A stretch of 32,025 nt of DNA from an uncultured Cytophagaceae bacterium (GTDB taxonomy: Bacteria > Bacteroidota > Bacteroidia > Cytophagales > Spirosomataceae). Below the pieces are notes generated by a model that made no database searches, was not told the origin of the DNA, and saw only the letters and a list, made by a program, of their open reading frames with translations. Of the stretch, positions 9,721-18,884 are shown one piece after another (within the stretch, counting starts at the first letter, position 1; each line of letters opens with the position of its first letter). The stretch is taken from positions 1-32,025 of the forward strand of contig CAILUB010000362.1 in the NCBI GenBank assembly GCA_903837305.1, given 5' to 3'. The translations under genes were made by a program, and so were the position numbers.

Positions 9721-9998
9721 GATTTCGCGGGTTTATGAAGGTAAAAACCATTGCCTTGGGCTTCGTATGAAATCTCTGTTCCTAGGACAAATAACAATTC
9801 TCTTCGATCAATGATAACAGGAATATTTTCAATCAGGTATTCCTCGTCAAACTCAGTTTTAGCATCAAAGCCAAGTATAAATGTACCACCACATGTACCA
9901 CCTCGCATTCCAACCCTAAGAAAAGGCTCAGGAAAAGAAAGTAGGCGCAGATTTTCAACCGCAGATTCCGTTAAATGAACAGGATAATCTATTAACAT
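9717..9998 (-). CDS. HesB/IscA-like iron-sulfur cluster biosynthesis family protein
   Basis: 93 aa; LRVGMRGGTCGGTFILGFDAKTEFDEEYLIENIPVIIDRRELLFVLGTEISY matches the A-type fold; lacks the C-terminal CxC. Confidence 0.8.
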   Translation of the reverse strand: MLIDYPVHLTESAVENLRLLSFPEPFLRVGMRGGTCGGTFILGFDAKTEFDEEYLIENIPVIIDRRELLFVLGTEISYEAQGNGFYLHKPAKS

Positions 9999-10018
9999 GT
10001 ATTAACGAGGATTAAATG

Positions 10019-10036
10019 TAAAATTAGCTAATTTTA
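10019..10036. repeat. Perfect 18-bp palindrome in divergent promoter region
   Basis: TAAAATTAGCTAATTTTA equals its own reverse complement; lies between the divergent IscA-like gene and porX. Confidence 0.9.
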
Positions 10037-10061
10037 GACTTGAAAGGTAAATAAAAGAAGA

Positions 10062-11627
10062 ATGACGTATAAAATACTTTGGGCAGACGATGAAATCGAT
10101 TTATTGAAACCCTATATTTTGTTTTTAGAGAGCAAGGGATATGAAGTTTATACGGTTAATTCAGGTGCTGATGCACTTGAATTAGTAGAGACGCAGAAGT
10201 TCGACATTTTATTCCTAGATGAAAATATGCCAGGAATGTCTGGATTAGAGGTCTTATTACAAATCAAAAAGATCCGTCCCAACCTTCCCGTTATCATGAT
10301 TACAAAATCAGAGGAGGAAGAATTAATGGAGGATGCTATCGGTTCTAAGATAGCAGATTACCTCATCAAGCCACTGAATCCCAATCAATTATTACTTTCA
10401 GTTAAGCGTATATTCGATAAGAAAAGACTGGAAGAAGGGAAAACGAATATTACGTACCAACAAGAATTTTTGGCCTTATCAATGCAATACCAGGATCATT
10501 TAAATGCCAAAGAATGGTCTGAAATCTACGAAAAACTTGTGTATTGGGAGCTCGAAATAGACACCACCGAAAATAAATCGATGGCTGAAGTTTTGAACAA
10601 TCAAAAAAATGAGGCAAATGCCCATTTTAGTAAATTCATTGAAAAAAATTACGAAGATTGGTTGCAAAAACCAGATGCAGAAACCCCCGTTTTATCACAC
10701 TTGATGCTTCGTAAACACGTATTTCCGAAAATAAACGATAAGAGTCCACTCTATTTTATTTTAATCGACAACTTACGTTTTGACCAATGGAAAACGTTGG
10801 ATAAATACATCCAAGAATACTTTCAATTAGAACAGGAAAACAAGTATTATTCCATCCTTCCCACCACAACCGCCTATGCCCGAAATGCTATTTTTGCCGG
10901 TATGATGCCGTCTGAAATTGCAAAAAATTATCCTGATAAATGGGTATATGATATAGGTGATTCGGAAGATGAAGAGGGATATAATAAACAAGAAGAATTC
11001 TACCTACAAGAACAACTAAAGCGCTTGAAAATCAACGCTAAAAGCTCCTATCACAAGATTATTCACCAATACCAAGGAAAACAGTTAGTCGACAATTTCA
11101 ATAAATTAGCCACCAATGATTTAAACGTCATCGTCTATAATTTCGTGGATATGCTATCCCACGCACGCACAGACATGGCCATGATTAAGGAATTAGCCCC
11201 AGACGAATCTGCTTATCGCAGTTTAACAGCCAGCTGGTTCCAACATTCTCCCCTATTTGATCTGTTAAAGAAGATCGCAGAGAAAAAAGGGCGTGTAATC
11301 ATTACGACGGATCACGGGATGATTCGAGTACAAAATCCAGTTAAAATCATTGGTGATCGCAATACGAATACGAATCTACGCTATAAGCAAGGGAAAAATT
11401 TAAATTGGGATGCAACCAATAAAATGATGGTTTGCAGGAAACCAGAGAACATTTTCTTACCGAAACCGAATGTCTCTACCACCTATGTTTTTGCTAAAGA
11501 AGACAATCTATTCGCTTATCCCAATAATTTCAATCAATACGTAAACCACTATAAAAATACATTCCAACATGGAGGTATTTCACTAGAAGAATGTATCATT
11601 CCAGTGGTTTACTATACAGGAAAATAA
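10062..11627 (+). CDS. porX: PorX-like response regulator with PglZ/alkaline-phosphatase-like effector domain
   Basis: N-terminal REC domain (KILWADDEIDLLKPYILFLESKGYEV...FLDENMPGMSGLEVL...MITKSEEEE...DYLIKP) joined to a PglZ domain (LPTTTAYARNAIFAGMMPSEI, TDHGMIRV, FQHGGISLEECIIPV). Confidence 0.92.
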   Translation: MTYKILWADDEIDLLKPYILFLESKGYEVYTVNSGADALELVETQKFDILFLDENMPGMSGLEVLLQIKKIRPNLPVIMITKSEEEELMEDAIGSKIADYLIKPLNPNQLLLSVKRIFDKKRLEEGKTNITYQQEFLALSMQYQDHLNAKEWSEIYEKLVYWELEIDTTENKSMAEVLNNQKNEANAHFSKFIEKNYEDWLQKPDAETPVLSHLMLRKHVFPKINDKSPLYFILIDNLRFDQWKTLDKYIQEYFQLEQENKYYSILPTTTAYARNAIFAGMMPSEIAKNYPDKWVYDIGDSEDEEGYNKQEEFYLQEQLKRLKINAKSSYHKIIHQYQGKQLVDNFNKLATNDLNVIVYNFVDMLSHARTDMAMIKELAPDESAYRSLTASWFQHSPLFDLLKKIAEKKGRVIITTDHGMIRVQNPVKIIGDRNTNTNLRYKQGKNLNWDATNKMMVCRKPENIFLPKPNVSTTYVFAKEDNLFAYPNNFNQYVNHYKNTFQHGGISLEECIIPVVYYTGK

Positions 11628-11629
11628 GA

Positions 11630-12301
11630 TTAAAGACTGCTTACAGGGAAGATTTTACCTCCTTCGCATTTCAGGATTTTACCTGGGACTTTAGCCATCG
11701 TATTGTAATCATGACTAGCCATGATAATCGCCATGCCGCTTTGATTTAATTCTTTGAATAATTGCATAATTTCCAAAGAAACCTCTGGATCTAAATGCCC
11801 CGTAGGCTCATCAGCTAGCAATAGCATCGGATTATTCAGAATCGCTCGGGCAATACAAATACGTTGTTGTTCTCCACCTGAAAGACGGTGAATACGCTTG
11901 TTGATGGCAGAACTCATTCCCACGCGCGCTAAAACCTCCTCAATCTTGAATCGAATTTCATCTTTATTCGTATGACCAGTAGCCTCTAAAACAAAAGATA
12001 AATTCTTCTCAACATTGCGATCAGTCAACAATTGAAAATCTTGAAATACAAAGCCTAATTTGCGCCTTAAGAAAGGCACCTCTGAACGCTTAATCGTATT
12101 CAAAGAATAGCCTGCAACGGAGGCAATTCCCGATTCAAGGCCAATTTCCGCAATGATACTGCGAAAAAAAGTACTCTTCCCACTACCTGTTTTGCCGATC
12201 AAATAATAAAATTCTCCTTCATTAATCGTTAAATTAATGTCTTCGAGTGTGTTAACACCTTCTTGTGAAATACTTACTTGTTCAAAAGATAAAACAGACA
12301 T
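11630..12301 (-). CDS. ftsE: ABC transporter ATP-binding protein, FtsE-like
   Basis: Walker [10 protein letters not shown], signature LSGGEQQR, Walker [13 protein letters not shown]; length and layout match Bacteroidota FtsE. Confidence 0.82.
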   Translation of the reverse strand: MSVLSFEQVSISQEGVNTLEDINLTINEGEFYYLIGKTGSGKSTFFRSIIAEIGLESGIASVAGYSLNTIKRSEVPFLRRKLGFVFQDFQLLTDRNVEKNLSFVLEATGHTNKDEIRFKIEEVLARVGMSSAINKRIHRLSGGEQQRICIARAILNNPMLLLADEPTGHLDPEVSLEIMQLFKELNQSGMAIIMASHDYNTMAKVPGKILKCEGGKIFPVSSL

Positions 12302-12318
12302 AAAATCGCCTAGGTTAA

Positions 12319-12975
12319 TTATGAATTCGCTTTTGCGTGATCAGCTAAAAATTGGGCTAAACCAGTATCAGTTAATGGGTGCTTCAAAAGAGCTAACATC
12401 GCTGACAATGGACCTGTCATGACATCAGCAGCTGCTTCAGCACATTTAATGATATGCATGGGGTGACGTACAGAGGCTGCTAAGATTTGTGTATCAAATT
12501 CGTAGTTATCGTAGATCAAGCGAATTTGCTCTATCAATTCGATACCATCAAAAGAAATATCATCTAAACGTCCGATGAAAGGGGAAACATAAGTTGCACC
12601 TGCTTTCGCTGCTAATAAAGCTTGACCGGCTGAAAATACAAGCGTGCAATTGGTTTTTATACCTCTTTCAGAAAAATATTTCAAGGCCTTAATACCGTCC
12701 TTGATCATTGGAATCTTAACTACAATTTTATCATCTAGCTCAGCTAATTCTTCGCCTTCACGAATCATTCCCTCGTAATCAGTCGCAATTACTTCGGCAG
12801 AAACATCACCGTCTACGATATCACAAATCGCTTTGTAATGACGTAAAACGTTATCTTTTCCGGTAATTCCTTCTTTAGCCATTAAAGAAGGGTTCGTTGT
12901 AACGCCGTCTAAAACACCTAAATCCTGTGCCTCTTTTATTTGAGCTAGGTTTGCTGTATCAATGAAAAATTTCAT
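12319..12975 (-). CDS. Transaldolase / fructose-6-phosphate aldolase family
   Basis: [74 protein letters not shown]. Confidence 0.94.
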   Translation of the reverse strand: MKFFIDTANLAQIKEAQDLGVLDGVTTNPSLMAKEGITGKDNVLRHYKAICDIVDGDVSAEVIATDYEGMIREGEELAELDDKIVVKIPMIKDGIKALKYFSERGIKTNCTLVFSAGQALLAAKAGATYVSPFIGRLDDISFDGIELIEQIRLIYDNYEFDTQILAASVRHPMHIIKCAEAAADVMTGPLSAMLALLKHPLTDTGLAQFLADHAKANS

Positions 12976-13001
12976 AGGTCAGATTTTTTATAACAAAAAA
13001 A

Positions 13002-13081
13002 TGGCAAATTCACCGCTACGACCGACCTACCCTTGCTTCGATCAAGACCTGGGGGATTCAGCGGGAGCTGGTAATTTGCCG
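13002..13081 (-). ncRNA. ffs: Small bacterial signal recognition particle RNA (4.5S-like)
   Basis: Minus-strand GGCAAAUU...GAAUCCCCCAGGUC...GAAGCAAGGGUAGG...GAAUUUGCC, then U7. Closing stem GGCAAATT/GAATTTGCC, SRP domain IV-like CCCCAGG...AGCAAGGGUAG signature. Confidence 0.8.
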
Positions 13082-13144
13082 TCACAAATATGATAAAAAA
13101 GCTGCTTTTTTCAAAATATATATCGTTTTTTTGGATTAGCCCCT

Positions 13145-13152
13145 TAACTTTA
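13145..13152 (+). promoter_or_regulatory. Possible -7 element (7/8 match to TAnnTTTG)
   Basis: TAACTTTA ends 4 nt before the ATG at 13157, the same spacing as at 7927-7939. Confidence 0.35.
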
Positions 13153-13156
13153 AAAG

Positions 13157-13858
13157 ATGAAAAAATTGATATTATTTCTAAGCCTTAGTTTTGCTTGGGC
13201 TTGCTCAACGTCAGGTGAGGCTTGGTTAGACGAGGCGAAAGCCAGATTGAAGAAAGGGGAAACAGTTTCTGCAAAAGAGGCTCTTCAGAAAGCGATTGAA
13301 AAAAATCCAGGTTTAGCTGAAGCGTATAACCTCAAAGGGGTCATTCTATTTCAAGAAAAAAATTATCCTGAGGCAGAAGCAGCCTATCGTAAAGCTATCG
13401 AACTAAAACCTTCCCTATATACTGCTCAGCTTAATCTAGGGGCAGTTTTGATGGAACAAGGAGTTTGGGATAAAGCCTTAGCTCCTACAGATAAAGCCAT
13501 CACAGCTCAGCCAGATTCAGGCGCAGGATACCTCCAAAGAGGGATCATTCAAGCAGCTTTAGCTGATCCAGCAAAAGCTAAGATCGATTTTACTCAAGCC
13601 ATCAAATTAGCCCCCAAAGACATCAATGCCTATTATAACCGCGGAAACATTTTGTTTCAAGAAGAAAATTATGCCGAAGCTATAGCTGATTTTGCGAAGG
13701 CCGCAGAAATTGATCCAACCTTTGGAAAATCCTATTACGCTTTAGGCCTGAGCTATATAAAATCGAAACAAAACGATAAAGCTTGCCTTGCTTTCCAACA
13801 AGCGCAGAAATTGAACTATCCAGGTGCAGCCGAAGCAGTAAAAAACCTATGTAATTAA
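13157..13858 (+). CDS. Tetratricopeptide repeat lipoprotein
   Basis: Lipobox-like LSFAWACS, then tandem TPRs (AEAYNLKGVILFQEKNYPEAEAAYRKAIELKP etc.). Confidence 0.93.
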   Translation: MKKLILFLSLSFAWACSTSGEAWLDEAKARLKKGETVSAKEALQKAIEKNPGLAEAYNLKGVILFQEKNYPEAEAAYRKAIELKPSLYTAQLNLGAVLMEQGVWDKALAPTDKAITAQPDSGAGYLQRGIIQAALADPAKAKIDFTQAIKLAPKDINAYYNRGNILFQEENYAEAIADFAKAAEIDPTFGKSYYALGLSYIKSKQNDKACLAFQQAQKLNYPGAAEAVKNLCN

Positions 13859-13859
13859 G

Positions 13860-14216
13860 ATGAAAAAGGCACAATTAGTTTTGGGAGGTTTATTTGGACT
13901 AGTATTTTTACTGTTCACTTATTGGCAATTAAATGATCCAGACCCCATTTTGTGGGTTCCGGTTTATGCTACGGCAGTTTATACGTCATTACAAGCGATG
14001 CGTGGTAAAACTAATCCCGAACTTCTACTCATTTTATTTTGCTTATCCTTCTTCGCAGGATTGCAATTATGGGTCGAAATGACGGCCTGGGAGGGATTCT
14101 TAACCGATGGTTTAAGCATGAAGACGCATAATCAAGAATTAGCAAGAGAAGCAGTAGGTCTTTGGATAGCAACCGGTTCTTTTGCTTTGTTTTACGGACT
14201 AGAAAAAATGAAATAA
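13860..14216 (+). CDS. Transmembrane 220 (TMEM220) family protein
   Basis: 118 aa, hydrophobic, TYWQLNDPDPILWVPVY motif. Confidence 0.8.
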   Translation: MKKAQLVLGGLFGLVFLLFTYWQLNDPDPILWVPVYATAVYTSLQAMRGKTNPELLLILFCLSFFAGLQLWVEMTAWEGFLTDGLSMKTHNQELAREAVGLWIATGSFALFYGLEKMK

Positions 14217-14217
14217 A

Positions 14218-15138
14218 ATGTTTGAACTTGGATTTGTCTCTGCGATTCTCCCTACTAAAAGCCTATTTGAGGTATTAGACTACGCAAATCAACAAAATTT
14301 TGCGTGTGTGGAGGTCATGTGTTGGCCTGCTTCGTCTAAAGACGCGCGCAGGTATGCAGGAGTTTCTCATATAGCGGTGGATGAAATGACTACGGAAGAT
14401 TTATTGAGCTTAAAAGAGAAATTAGCACAGCATCCGGTCAAAATATCAGCTCTTGGCTATTATCCGAATCCATTAGATCCGGACGAAACTCAAGCTTCTT
14501 TTTACCGCGAGCACATCAAAAAAATCATCAAGGCTGCGGCCATATTAGGTATATCGCGTGTGAACACCTTCGTAGGACGTGATTACACGAAGAATGTGAA
14601 TTATAATGTAGGAAAATTTGCAGAAGTTTGGCCTGAAATTATTGCCTTAGCTGATACGTTACAGATCAAAATAGGGATTGAAAATTGCCCCATGTTTTTT
14701 ACGGATGATGAATGGCCGGGTGGAAAAAATTTGATGACGACGCCTAAGATTTGGGATGAATTATTTACGATTATTCCATCGGCAAATTTTGGCTTAAATT
14801 ATGATCCATCACATATGGTTTTCCAAATGATGGACTACACCTACCCTATCTATGCATATGCAGATCGGATTCACCATGTGCATTTAAAAGATGTGAAAGT
14901 GTATCCAGAGAAGTTAAATCGGGTGGGGATTTTAGCCAATCCATTAGAATACCATGCTCCTAAAATTCCAGGTTTAGGTGATATTCATTGGGGAAAGTTT
15001 ATCTCAGCATTGAATGATGTACGTTACCGAGGCCCCATCGTCATCGAAGTAGAAGACAAGGCTTATGAGGGTTCGGAAGAGGATATTGATAAAGCGATTC
15101 GAAGTGCTCGAAATCACATTCAGCAATTTTTACCCTAA
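14218..15138 (+). CDS. Sugar phosphate isomerase/epimerase (AP_endonuc_2 TIM barrel)
   Basis: IGIENCPMFF, NYDPSHMVFQ, IHHVHLKDVKV, GPIVIEVED motifs. Confidence 0.92.
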   Translation: MFELGFVSAILPTKSLFEVLDYANQQNFACVEVMCWPASSKDARRYAGVSHIAVDEMTTEDLLSLKEKLAQHPVKISALGYYPNPLDPDETQASFYREHIKKIIKAAAILGISRVNTFVGRDYTKNVNYNVGKFAEVWPEIIALADTLQIKIGIENCPMFFTDDEWPGGKNLMTTPKIWDELFTIIPSANFGLNYDPSHMVFQMMDYTYPIYAYADRIHHVHLKDVKVYPEKLNRVGILANPLEYHAPKIPGLGDIHWGKFISALNDVRYRGPIVIEVEDKAYEGSEEDIDKAIRSARNHIQQFLP

Positions 15139-15170
15139 AAAAAGGGCTTCATTTCTGAAGCCCTTTTTTA
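15137..15170. terminator. Bidirectional Rho-independent terminator between convergent genes
   Basis: AAAAAAAGGGCTTCA TTTC TGAAGCCCTTTTTT hairpin with A and T tracts. Confidence 0.9.
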
Positions 15171-15190
15171 ATACAGCGAAAAACACTTGA

Positions 15191-15922
15191 TTATTTGCTT
15201 GGTTTTGCAAAAATAACTGGATCAATTGTCGGATTAATCTCTACAGAAACCGTTTCCACTGTCATCATGCCACCCATTGGATTTGCTGTTTCCACCGTGT
15301 GAGGGAAAGCTAAACCATTAACCATTTTATAGTTCGAGAAGCTAACTTCTGAATCTATTTCTTGGCCATTCGCTTGAACTTTTGCCTGTGTCTTCACTAC
15401 GAAATTAGTGGCAGTAGAAACGTAGACTTTACTATCTTCGCCAGAAGGCTTTGTAACCGTTAACAGATACACATCAGCACCATCTAATTTCTCCTTAGAT
15501 ACTAACTCGATCTTATAACCGTCTTTTTTTGCATTCGTTAAAATAGAACCTAATGTCTTTTGTGAGCTTGACATCTTTACTTGTTCACTAGGCATATCTT
15601 CAGGCTCACCCGTTCCACCCATCATGGCAGGGCGATTCATCCAACCTTTGTCTCCGTCAATTACAGTAATGATTTTATTTCCCATTACTTCCACCTCTTG
15701 ACGAAAAGACTTACCAACCACTAAGGACGTCTTGCTTTCAATGTCCATTCCTTGAACATTAAACTTATTCTTTACCACAGCTGTTTTCACAGTTGCCCAT
15801 TTATCGGCACCACCCATAGCGGCTTCGTGTTTAGCTAAAATTTCCTCTGTCGATTGAGCAAAGGCTACATTAGCTACAAGCATTACTGCCACAAGGCAGA
15901 TTGATTTGATCATTGTTTTCAT
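15191..15922 (-). CDS. LolA-like outer membrane lipoprotein-sorting-like protein
   Basis: Signal peptide, EEILAKHEAAMGGADKWATVKTAVVKNKF..., VVGKSFRQEVEVMGNKIITVIDGDKGWMNRP. Confidence 0.7.
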   Translation of the reverse strand: MKTMIKSICLVAVMLVANVAFAQSTEEILAKHEAAMGGADKWATVKTAVVKNKFNVQGMDIESKTSLVVGKSFRQEVEVMGNKIITVIDGDKGWMNRPAMMGGTGEPEDMPSEQVKMSSSQKTLGSILTNAKKDGYKIELVSKEKLDGADVYLLTVTKPSGEDSKVYVSTATNFVVKTQAKVQANGQEIDSEVSFSNYKMVNGLAFPHTVETANPMGGMMTVETVSVEINPTIDPVIFAKPSK

Positions 15923-15987
15923 TTAAAAGGGGTTTATTTTCGAAAGTTAAGGTAAAAAAGCATAGCTTAATTACCGTTCATCCTTTT

Positions 15988-17202
15988 TTAAGCGTGTTTC
16001 TTGGGGATAGAGCGCATCACGATAAACCAACCAATGAGTACTAATATGGCGGCCATAAAGAAAGCAGCACCAGGAAATAAGATAGGGGCTTTTTCTGAAG
16101 CAAAATAGGCAAACAGATTGGAGGCTAATAAGGGCCCAAAAATCGTCGTAATCGACTGTAAACTGGTTAAACCACCTTGCAACTCACCTTGTTCATCAGG
16201 ACCTACTTGTTGGGTAATGAGACTTTGTAGTGCTGGTCCTGCAATTCCTCCTAATCCGAAAGGAATCATAAAGGCGTACATCATCCAAGACTTAGTGGCA
16301 TAAGCAAACATAAAGAAACCAATTCCGTACAGGAGTAGACCGTAGGAGATCGCTCGTATTTCCCCCAATTTGGGCAAAATAACACGCGCCAATCCTCCTT
16401 GCACAATGGCAACAATTAAACCCACAAAAGCCAAGGAATAACCTACCTGATCCGGAGTCCAACCAAATACCTTCATCGTAAAATAGGACCAAGTGCTAGG
16501 GTGCACCTGACCAGCTAATTGTAAGCAGAAAAAGCCACCCACTAAACCGGCAATAAGGGGGTATTTTGTTAAGTTTTTTAAGGAACCTAAAGGGTTTGCA
16601 CGTCTAATATCAAAGGGACGGCGATTCGATTTTGCTAGGGATTCAGGCAAGACAAAATAGCCATAAATTCCATTAATCAAGGTTAAACCAGCGGCTGCAA
16701 AGAAAGGAATTCGGTCTCCATAAGAGGCTAATATACCGCCTACGGCAGGCCCAATGATGAATCCTACACCAAAAGCGGCTCCCACTACCCCAAAGTTCTT
16801 AGCGCGATCTTCCGGCTTAGAAACATCCGCAATATAGGCTTGAGCGGTTGTAAAACTAGCTCCAGTAATCCCAGACATAATTCGCCCGATAAATAACCAC
16901 AGGATATTGGGGGCAAAAGCTAAAACTAAATAATCAATCGTGAATCCAAATAAAGAGGCTAAAATCACGGGGCGTCGACCCACTTGATCAGATAATCCAC
17001 CTAAAACAGGTGAAAAAAGGAACTGCATAATGGCATAGGAAGCCATTAACCAGCCTGCATATTGGGAGGCTACTGAAATATCACCGCCTACAAAACCTTT
17101 AATTAAGGTAGGTAAAACGGGGATAATTAAGCCGATTCCAAGAACGTCAATTAATAAAGTGATGAAGATAAACCCAATTGCAGGATCCTTTTTACTCGCC
17201 AT
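15988..17202 (-). CDS. MFS transporter, TetA/TCR-like subfamily
   Basis: 12-TM pattern; motif [41 protein letters not shown]. Confidence 0.92.
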   Translation of the reverse strand: MASKKDPAIGFIFITLLIDVLGIGLIIPVLPTLIKGFVGGDISVASQYAGWLMASYAIMQFLFSPVLGGLSDQVGRRPVILASLFGFTIDYLVLAFAPNILWLFIGRIMSGITGASFTTAQAYIADVSKPEDRAKNFGVVGAAFGVGFIIGPAVGGILASYGDRIPFFAAAGLTLINGIYGYFVLPESLAKSNRRPFDIRRANPLGSLKNLTKYPLIAGLVGGFFCLQLAGQVHPSTWSYFTMKVFGWTPDQVGYSLAFVGLIVAIVQGGLARVILPKLGEIRAISYGLLLYGIGFFMFAYATKSWMMYAFMIPFGLGGIAGPALQSLITQQVGPDEQGELQGGLTSLQSITTIFGPLLASNLFAYFASEKAPILFPGAAFFMAAILVLIGWFIVMRSIPKKHA

Positions 17203-17225
17203 TTGATTTTAAATTAGGCTGCAAT

Positions 17226-18113
17226 TTAAGAAAAAGGATACTGAATTTTAGATTTTAAAAATTCCTTACTCGTTTCTGCACAACTTAGTGGTGTTTTACC
17301 TGTATCAGGGACAGAATCTAATTCCACAATGGCAAAGCCCTTAAACTTGATTTTATCCAAGTTGGCGAATACCTCTTCTAAATTAACTTTTCCTTGTCCT
17401 AATTCGACAAAACGGTAGCGAGGCTCTGTTTGGCGCACATCTTTCATATGCAAAGAGTGTAACACTTTGCGGTATTTCAAGACTGCTTCCGCTGGATTTC
17501 CTCCGCCTTGGAAATAGTGTGCCACATCTAAAAGCAATTTGATCTTCGAAGAGTCCATGTGGGTTACCAATAAATCAACCTCCTCTGGTGTTTCCCCAAA
17601 CTGGTCCATGTGGTTATGGTAGGTAGATTGAATGCCAATTTCTTTCGTTTTAGCACCAATTTCGTTCATTACCTCTGCTAAACGAATCAAGTCTTTTTCC
17701 TCCGGCTTTACCCCTTTCTTACGTAGGGAATTAGTCAATTGAATCGAAGTTCCTCCTAAGGCTTTCACAAATGCCGCGTGCTTAACGTGCTGAGCAATAG
17801 ATGCTTCTACTTTAGCCGGATCTATTTCGACATTACCACTTGAAAACATGCATAATTGCAATCCCGATTGCTCTAATAGTGTTTTTAAGGCAGCCGTATT
17901 GTCTTTGTATTTTGCGAAGGTATTCGCACGCAGTTGAATTCCTTTAAATCCTAAGCCAGAAATATCTTTAATTGCCTGCTCATCTTGCCCACTCCAGGTA
18001 ATAGCTGAATAACCTAATGAATAGGATTTTTTAGCACCAAAAAGGGAAATGGGAAGTGTGGATGCTAAAGTAAATAAGGCTGATTTAGCCAAAAATTCGC
18101 GTCTAGTTTTCAT
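17226..18113 (-). CDS. Exported sugar phosphate isomerase/epimerase
   Basis: N-terminal signal MKTRREFLAKSALFTLASTLP (RR-containing), TIM-barrel motifs STYHNHMDQFGE, LLLDVAHYFQGG, LHSLHMKDV. Confidence 0.9.
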   Translation of the reverse strand: MKTRREFLAKSALFTLASTLPISLFGAKKSYSLGYSAITWSGQDEQAIKDISGLGFKGIQLRANTFAKYKDNTAALKTLLEQSGLQLCMFSSGNVEIDPAKVEASIAQHVKHAAFVKALGGTSIQLTNSLRKKGVKPEEKDLIRLAEVMNEIGAKTKEIGIQSTYHNHMDQFGETPEEVDLLVTHMDSSKIKLLLDVAHYFQGGGNPAEAVLKYRKVLHSLHMKDVRQTEPRYRFVELGQGKVNLEEVFANLDKIKFKGFAIVELDSVPDTGKTPLSCAETSKEFLKSKIQYPFS

Positions 18114-18149
18114 TTAAATAGGTTTTATTGTAAAAGCTTAATCTCAGGC

Positions 18150-18884
18150 TTATTTACTCTCGCCGAATTTCAAATAGTCTGATAACAAACTTAATTTATC
18201 TGTGCCAATATAGTCTACACCGATATCCATCAAAGCCTGGTATCCTAAAAGAGTATCTGGCGTAGCCCAAAGACGGACTTTTCGTCCATTCGCGTGAACT
18301 TGATCGACGTAGTTTTTGAGTTTTTCTTTCAAAGCGGCAGGAATTGGTCCTTGGCCACCCCAAAATCCAAATTTTAACATAGATTCGCTCTCCAAAATCA
18401 CTTTTTTCGTTGGAAAACGCTCATCTGAACGACCATCAAAGGTAATCCAAGCAGGAGATTCAATGTATTGTGAAGGCTTAGGACGATTTCCTGAAATCAC
18501 AATTCGGAATCCCTTTTTCAGTAAGATTTCGGCATGGGGCCTCAATGCAGCAATAATCAGCGGCAAAGTGGAGTCTGATGAGGTCTTAGAATCAATCAAT
18601 AATTGGTGAAAATTACCCTCTTTATTTGCTTTCAGAACTCGAATAATGGGATCTATGTACAAATCTTTCAAGTTGCGATTCAGGCGTAACTGGGAACGCT
18701 CATGTCCCACCAATAATTCACCATTTACTGCATATACATCCGCTTCAATAGAGCCAAAACCTAGCTGAAACGCATCAAAAAATGGTCGAGCGTGTTCGTA
18801 ATCATTGTGTGCGTGCGCCTTTAAAAGCGGGTTTTGGGCCTGAGCGGTAAATGTCAACAAACAAAGAAGAACGATATTTTTCAT
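18150..18884 (-). CDS. GDPD/PI-PLC-like phosphodiesterase family protein
   Basis: Signal peptide, AHAHNDYEHARPFFDAFQLGFGSIEADVYAVNGELLVGHE, TPDTLLGYQALMDIGVDYIGTD. Confidence 0.82.
   Translation of the reverse strand: MKNIVLLCLLTFTAQAQNPLLKAHAHNDYEHARPFFDAFQLGFGSIEADVYAVNGELLVGHERSQLRLNRNLKDLYIDPIIRVLKANKEGNFHQLLIDSKTSSDSTLPLIIAALRPHAEILLKKGFRIVISGNRPKPSQYIESPAWITFDGRSDERFPTKKVILESESMLKFGFWGGQGPIPAALKEKLKNYVDQVHANGRKVRLWATPDTLLGYQALMDIGVDYIGTDKLSLLSDYLKFGESK

Noticed and set aside
10062-11627. PglZ domain as a sign of a BREX/Pgl phage-defence system
   Set aside because: The N-terminal receiver domain and overall architecture match PorX; no BrxC, PglX, BrxL or other BREX genes are nearby.
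15988-17202. TetA-like MFS as a tetracycline resistance gene
   Set aside because: Only general TCR/DHA1 motifs are visible; no TetR regulator or mobile context. Substrate cannot be assigned from sequence.
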